From the NCBI GenBank assembly GCA_030620115.1, contig JAUXFG010000158.1, positions 1-8,851 of the forward strand: DNA of 8,851 nucleotides, read 5' to 3'. A program made the translations under genes and the position numbers. This stretch comes from Candidatus Fermentibacterota bacterium. Lineage in GTDB: Bacteria; JAFGKV01. Below, in pieces: positions 6,820 to 8,851 of this stretch; the stretch's first letter is position 1, and each line of letters begins with the position of its first letter. The notes beneath the pieces are model-generated. The model was not told the origin of the DNA and made no database searches. It worked only from the letters and a program-made list of their open reading frames with translations.

Positions 6820-7509
6820 TCACCGCAGTTCGAATCGGATGGTAACGACTCCCTCCGAAAGGGATGAGTCCCGTACCGCGGCGAATCGCCACTGGCGGAT
6901 CGCCCGCAATGCCGCATCCTCCAGAGAGTGATGTGCCTTTTGAATGACGATAGCCATCTGCACCGTGCCGTCAGGTACCACCAGGAGCCTGATCTTCACC
7001 TCTCCCCCTGCACTCATGTCCGGGGGGAAGACCGGCTGGATAAGATGCACCAATTTCCTGGTAGAAAGAAGCCCCTCCACCTTTACCTGTACGTCGCTTT
7101 TGGGCTCGACACGTCCCTCTTCCGGTATTGGCACTGGGGCAAGACGATCAGCGGGAGATAGTGGGATTGATGGACGTGATGAATCAAAAAGCTGCGGCTT
7201 CAATGCCTCCAGGTCGAGACTCTCGCTTTCGGGGAGTTCTGGAATCGAGACAGGTGAAACATCATTGCCAGGCTGATCCAATGGGCCGGCCATCCTTCGT
7301 TCTGGGATGGTGGGAACCCGCGAATGGTCGGCAGCCTCATGATCCGGCGCTTCTTCAGGGCTTGTGAGCGCCGTACCAAGGAATTCCACTTCCATAGGAG
7401 GGGAGGTCATGGGTTCAACATTCACGTACAAGGTGGCCATCACGACGACCAGAAGGATATGAAGCAGTGTGGCCATTCCCGTTCCCACGGCCATTGGTCG
7501 CGACATCAT
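6820..7509 (-). CDS. tonB: TonB-family energy transducer
   Basis: From the ATG at 7509 the protein has 229 residues. An N-terminal membrane anchor (about residues 9-29) carries a His at 17, the position type conserved in the TonB transmembrane helix. A long charged, moderately Pro-rich periplasmic linker follows (about 32-150). The C-terminal TonB domain (about 156-229) has PVFPPDM, the VKIRLLVVPDGTVQ strand pair, DAALRAIRQWRF and a final strand. TonB carries energy from ExbBD to outer-membrane transporters. The frame stays open to a possible start at 7590, which would put 27 residues ahead of the membrane anchor and overlap exbD by 68 bp. I prefer 7509 because AGGAG lies ten bases upstream. 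The gene sits directly after exbD, as expected. I see no TonB-dependent receptor plug in the window, so its client is unknown. Confidence 0.9.
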   Translation of the reverse strand: MMSRPMAVGTGMATLLHILLVVVMATLYVNVEPMTSPPMEVEFLGTALTSPEEAPDHEAADHSRVPTIPERRMAGPLDQPGNDVSPVSIPELPESESLDLEALKPQLFDSSRPSIPLSPADRLAPVPIPEEGRVEPKSDVQVKVEGLLSTRKLVHLIQPVFPPDMSAGGEVKIRLLVVPDGTVQMAIVIQKAHHSLEDAALRAIRQWRFAAVRDSSLSEGVVTIRFELR

Positions 7510-7525
7510 GATGGATACACTCCTA
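7507..7525 (-). promoter_or_regulatory. tonB ribosome binding site fused to the exbD stop codon
   Basis: The minus strand reads TAGGAG, where TAG (7525-7523) is the exbD stop and AGGAG (7524-7520) is the tonB Shine-Dalgarno, ten bases before ATG at 7509-7507. This compact join supports co-translation and decides the tonB start. Confidence 0.75.
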
Positions 7526-7939
7526 AGAGGACATCTCTCCGGGTTGAGATGCAATGAGGAGCCGCTGGTAGCCAACACGCCTTCCGGCATCCAATACCCG
7601 AACCACCCAGTGAAACTGACAGGTCTTGTCCGCGCGTATTATGAGGGATGGTCGCTCTTGTACGGGATCAAGCATTGCTCTCAATTCATCTTCCAAGCGT
7701 TCTGGCGACACGGGCCGCATTCCCACGAAGAGCTCGCCCTCGCTGGTCACGGTGACAATCACCCGATCATGCGATTCGGGTTCGGAAGTCCTGGTGCTGG
7801 GAAGATCGACCTTTATACCCGGCTGCACCACGAAGGATGACGAGAGGAGAAAGAATATCAGGAGGAGGAATATGATATCCGTCAGTGATATCGCCGAGAA
7901 AGAGGTGATCTTCTTCCTCGAAGGCTCAAAGAGTAACAT
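7523..7939 (-). CDS. exbD: ExbD/TolR-family proton-channel subunit
   Basis: The 138-residue length is normal for the family. A short cytoplasmic N-terminus is followed by a single membrane helix at about 17-37 (ISLTDIIFLLLIFFLLSSSF). It carries Asp21, the equivalent of the essential proton-binding Asp25 of E. coli ExbD. The periplasmic part opens with VVQPGIKVDLP, a family hallmark, and ends with the conserved IIRADKTCQFHWVVRVLDAGR strand-helix unit. ExbD works with ExbB as the inner-membrane proton channel that drives TonB, and the tonB gene immediately downstream favours ExbD over TolR. Its start overlaps the end of exbB by 14 bp. The upstream AGGGA is a modest ribosome site, so coupling to exbB is likely. 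Confidence 0.94.
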   Translation of the reverse strand: MLLFEPSRKKITSFSAISLTDIIFLLLIFFLLSSSFVVQPGIKVDLPSTRTSEPESHDRVIVTVTSEGELFVGMRPVSPERLEDELRAMLDPVQERPSLIIRADKTCQFHWVVRVLDAGRRVGYQRLLIASQPGEMSS

Positions 7940-8555
7940 AATCCCTACCCGGGGCGACGGACAGCTTGAGCAGCGTCAAGGAGGCCTTTCTCAACTGATG
8001 CGTAAGGGTCTCTATCTGAACGGCAAGCCAGTTGTGTCCCACCAAGGCGAAAATGCCAACCGTCAGCCCGGCGGCGGTTGTCACCAGTGCCTCCCAGATA
8101 CCGCCCGCCAACACACTGGCGTCGACTTGGCCGGAATGCGCCTGTACCTGCATGAAGGCTCTGATCATCCCTGTGACCGTACCGAGGAAGCCCACCATCG
8201 GCGCAGCCGCGGCCACCATGGAAAGCCATCCCAAACGTTTCTCGAGGCTATCCAGCTCAACCTGTCCCGCGAGCGAGACGCTCTCCCGCATGGCGTCGAC
8301 ATTACCCAGAACCTCCAGGCCCGCCAACAATACGCGACCCACAGCCCTCCGGCTGAGCTTGCATTGAACCTTGGCGCCCTCGATATCACCTCCGCCTGCA
8401 AGCTTCAATACGCCTGCGGCGGTCGGCTCTGTGCCGGCTCGCGCCCGCCGAATCACGATATACCTCTCAATAAGAACCGCCAAAGCTACCAGCGAGCCCG
8501 CGGCGAGGGCGATCATGAAGTAGCCACCCTTTGACATGACAGTGAGCAGATTCAA
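7926..8555 (-). CDS. exbB: ExbB/TolQ/MotA-family proton-channel subunit
   Basis: The 209-residue protein has the three-helix layout of the family: helix 1 at about 12-34, helix 2 at about 111-134 and helix 3 at about 153-178, with a cytoplasmic loop between 1 and 2. Helix 2 contains the signature APMVGFLGTVTGMIRAF; Thr126 matches the channel-lining Thr148 of E. coli ExbB. Helix 3 contains EALVTTAAGL, where Thr160 matches Thr181. Five ExbB subunits surround an ExbD dimer to pass protons. The start is TTG at 8555, chosen because a near-perfect GGAGGTGA lies just upstream; the in-frame ATG at 8537 has no such site. It is the first gene of the cluster. TolQ is the alternative name, but the neighbouring tonB and absence of tolA/tolB/pal here favour ExbB. 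Confidence 0.94.
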   Translation of the reverse strand: MNLLTVMSKGGYFMIALAAGSLVALAVLIERYIVIRRARAGTEPTAAGVLKLAGGGDIEGAKVQCKLSRRAVGRVLLAGLEVLGNVDAMRESVSLAGQVELDSLEKRLGWLSMVAAAAPMVGFLGTVTGMIRAFMQVQAHSGQVDASVLAGGIWEALVTTAAGLTVGIFALVGHNWLAVQIETLTHQLRKASLTLLKLSVAPGRDYVTL

Positions 8556-8567
8556 AGCTTCACCTCC
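8553..8567 (-). promoter_or_regulatory. Strong Shine-Dalgarno and TTG start of exbB
   Basis: On the minus strand GGAGGTGA (8567-8560) is an almost full match to the 16S anti-Shine-Dalgarno. Its GGAGG core is seven bases before TTG (8555-8553). The next in-frame ATG (8537) is too far from it. A strong site with a weak start codon is a common balance. Confidence 0.8.
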
Positions 8568-8630
8568 AACTCAACTTTCGCGCACATCCCTCTTCGGGAT
8601 CCACGATTCTTCAATCCATCCATTGGTCTT

Positions 8631-8676
8631 TCGAGCATCAACGGCCATGACGAAGCATGGCCCTCCATCATCCCCA
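8631..8676. repeat. 46-bp hairpin repeat, copy B (degenerate stem)
   Basis: This aligns with copy A (6643-6688) without gaps. The core GGCCATG...CATGGCC still pairs, but several outer pairs are lost. It lies about 75 bp upstream of the exbB start. Confidence 0.88.
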
Positions 8677-8717
8677 CAAACTTCGTCTCGAACTTTGTCC
8701 CGAACTCCTCCCCACAT

Positions 8718-8734
8718 CTACGCTTCTTGCGTAG
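8718..8734. other. Small stem-loop
   Basis: CTACGC (8718-8723) and GCGTAG (8729-8734) are perfect complements around TTCTT. GCGTAG recurs at 8764-8769, so an alternative longer-range pairing is possible. This is probably part of another dispersed repeat. Confidence 0.55.
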
Positions 8735-8781
8735 TCTCGCGTACTGCGCGGGATTGCCCCGAGCGTAGGCGAGGGGATGTT

Positions 8782-8797
8782 TCCGCCAGCTGGCGGA
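8782..8797. repeat. 16-bp perfect palindrome TCCGCCAGCTGGCGGA
   Basis: The 16 bases are exactly self-complementary. As a double-stranded palindrome it could be an operator-like site. Its position among other repeats, next to copy C of the hairpin element, makes a REP-like repeat more likely. Confidence 0.7.
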
Positions 8798-8811
8798 TCG
8801 CGTCCGCCATA

Positions 8812-8851
8812 TCGAGCATCAACGGCCATGACGGAGCATGCCCCTCCATCA
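8812..8851. repeat. Hairpin repeat, copy C (cut by the window edge)
   Basis: This follows copies A and B through TCGAGCATCAACGGCCATG, ACGGAG and CATG, and runs into the window end before the expected TCCCCA tail. It has the same outer-stem losses as copy B plus one in the core, so it is closer to B than to A. Confidence 0.82.

Larger units (their letters stand above)
8556..8851. other. Repeat-rich leader upstream of exbB, no gene seen
   Basis: Nearly 300 bp with no credible ORF. It contains hairpin repeat copies B and C, a 16-bp palindrome, a small stem-loop at 8718-8734, a 12-bp tandem pair (8682-8693 and 8694-8705, 10 of 12 alike) and a short ATCCC-GGGAT stem (8586-8600). Only about 60 bp next to exbB is free of obvious repeats, so the exbB promoter should lie there or within the repeats. 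I could not identify convincing -35/-10 boxes. Confidence 0.6.

Noticed and set aside
7510-7590. Longer tonB start at 7590
   Set aside because: It would add 27 residues ahead of the membrane anchor and overlap exbD by 68 bp, while ATG 7509 has AGGAG at a proper distance.
7626-8534. 302-codon open frame on the plus strand over exbB and exbD
   Set aside because: The opposite strand is unmistakably ExbB and ExbD. The antisense product is low-hydrophobicity, Arg/Gly/His-rich filler with no recognisable domain.
8584-8620. Sigma-70 promoter for exbB (TTGAAG, 17-bp spacer, AGGGAT on the minus strand)
   Set aside because: The -10 box matches the consensus at only two of six positions, so I do not list it.

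Overview
The window looks like chromosomal DNA of an uncultivated, mid-to-high-GC diderm (Gram-negative-type) bacterium. A two-membrane envelope is indicated by an Omp85-family outer-membrane protein, a very large probable beta-barrel protein and a complete ExbB-ExbD-TonB energising complex. The density of intergenic palindromic and short tandem repeats, and the style of the large barrel protein, remind me of FCB-group or neighbouring candidate phyla. That placement is a guess from memory, not a result.

All six genes lie on the minus strand, so the window reads right to left. 8851-8556 is a repeat-rich leader with no gene. 8555-6820 is a compact exbB-exbD-tonB cluster: exbB and exbD overlap, and the tonB Shine-Dalgarno overlaps the exbD stop. 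6819-6531 is a non-coding mosaic of at least four repeat types. 6530-258 is a second cluster of three overlapping genes: a secreted six-bladed NHL-type propeller, a 1218-residue signal-peptide-bearing protein with beta-barrel character, and an Omp85/BamA-TamA-like protein. The last two are joined by a TGATG stop/start. 257-1 holds a tandem array of an 88-bp palindromic element just after the Omp85 gene.

Working model (inference): the Omp85 protein and the giant protein form one envelope module, with the propeller as a periplasmic or surface partner. The Omp85 protein could insert the giant barrel or work together with it. The adjacent ExbBD-TonB set could supply proton-motive-force energy to an outer-membrane process, possibly this one, although no TonB box is evident. 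Unusual starts (TTG for exbB and the giant gene, probably GTG or TTG for the propeller) and repeat-derived sequence at the 5' end of the propeller ORF are the main annotation traps. The hairpin repeats on both sides of exbB-exbD-tonB are the main non-coding curiosity.
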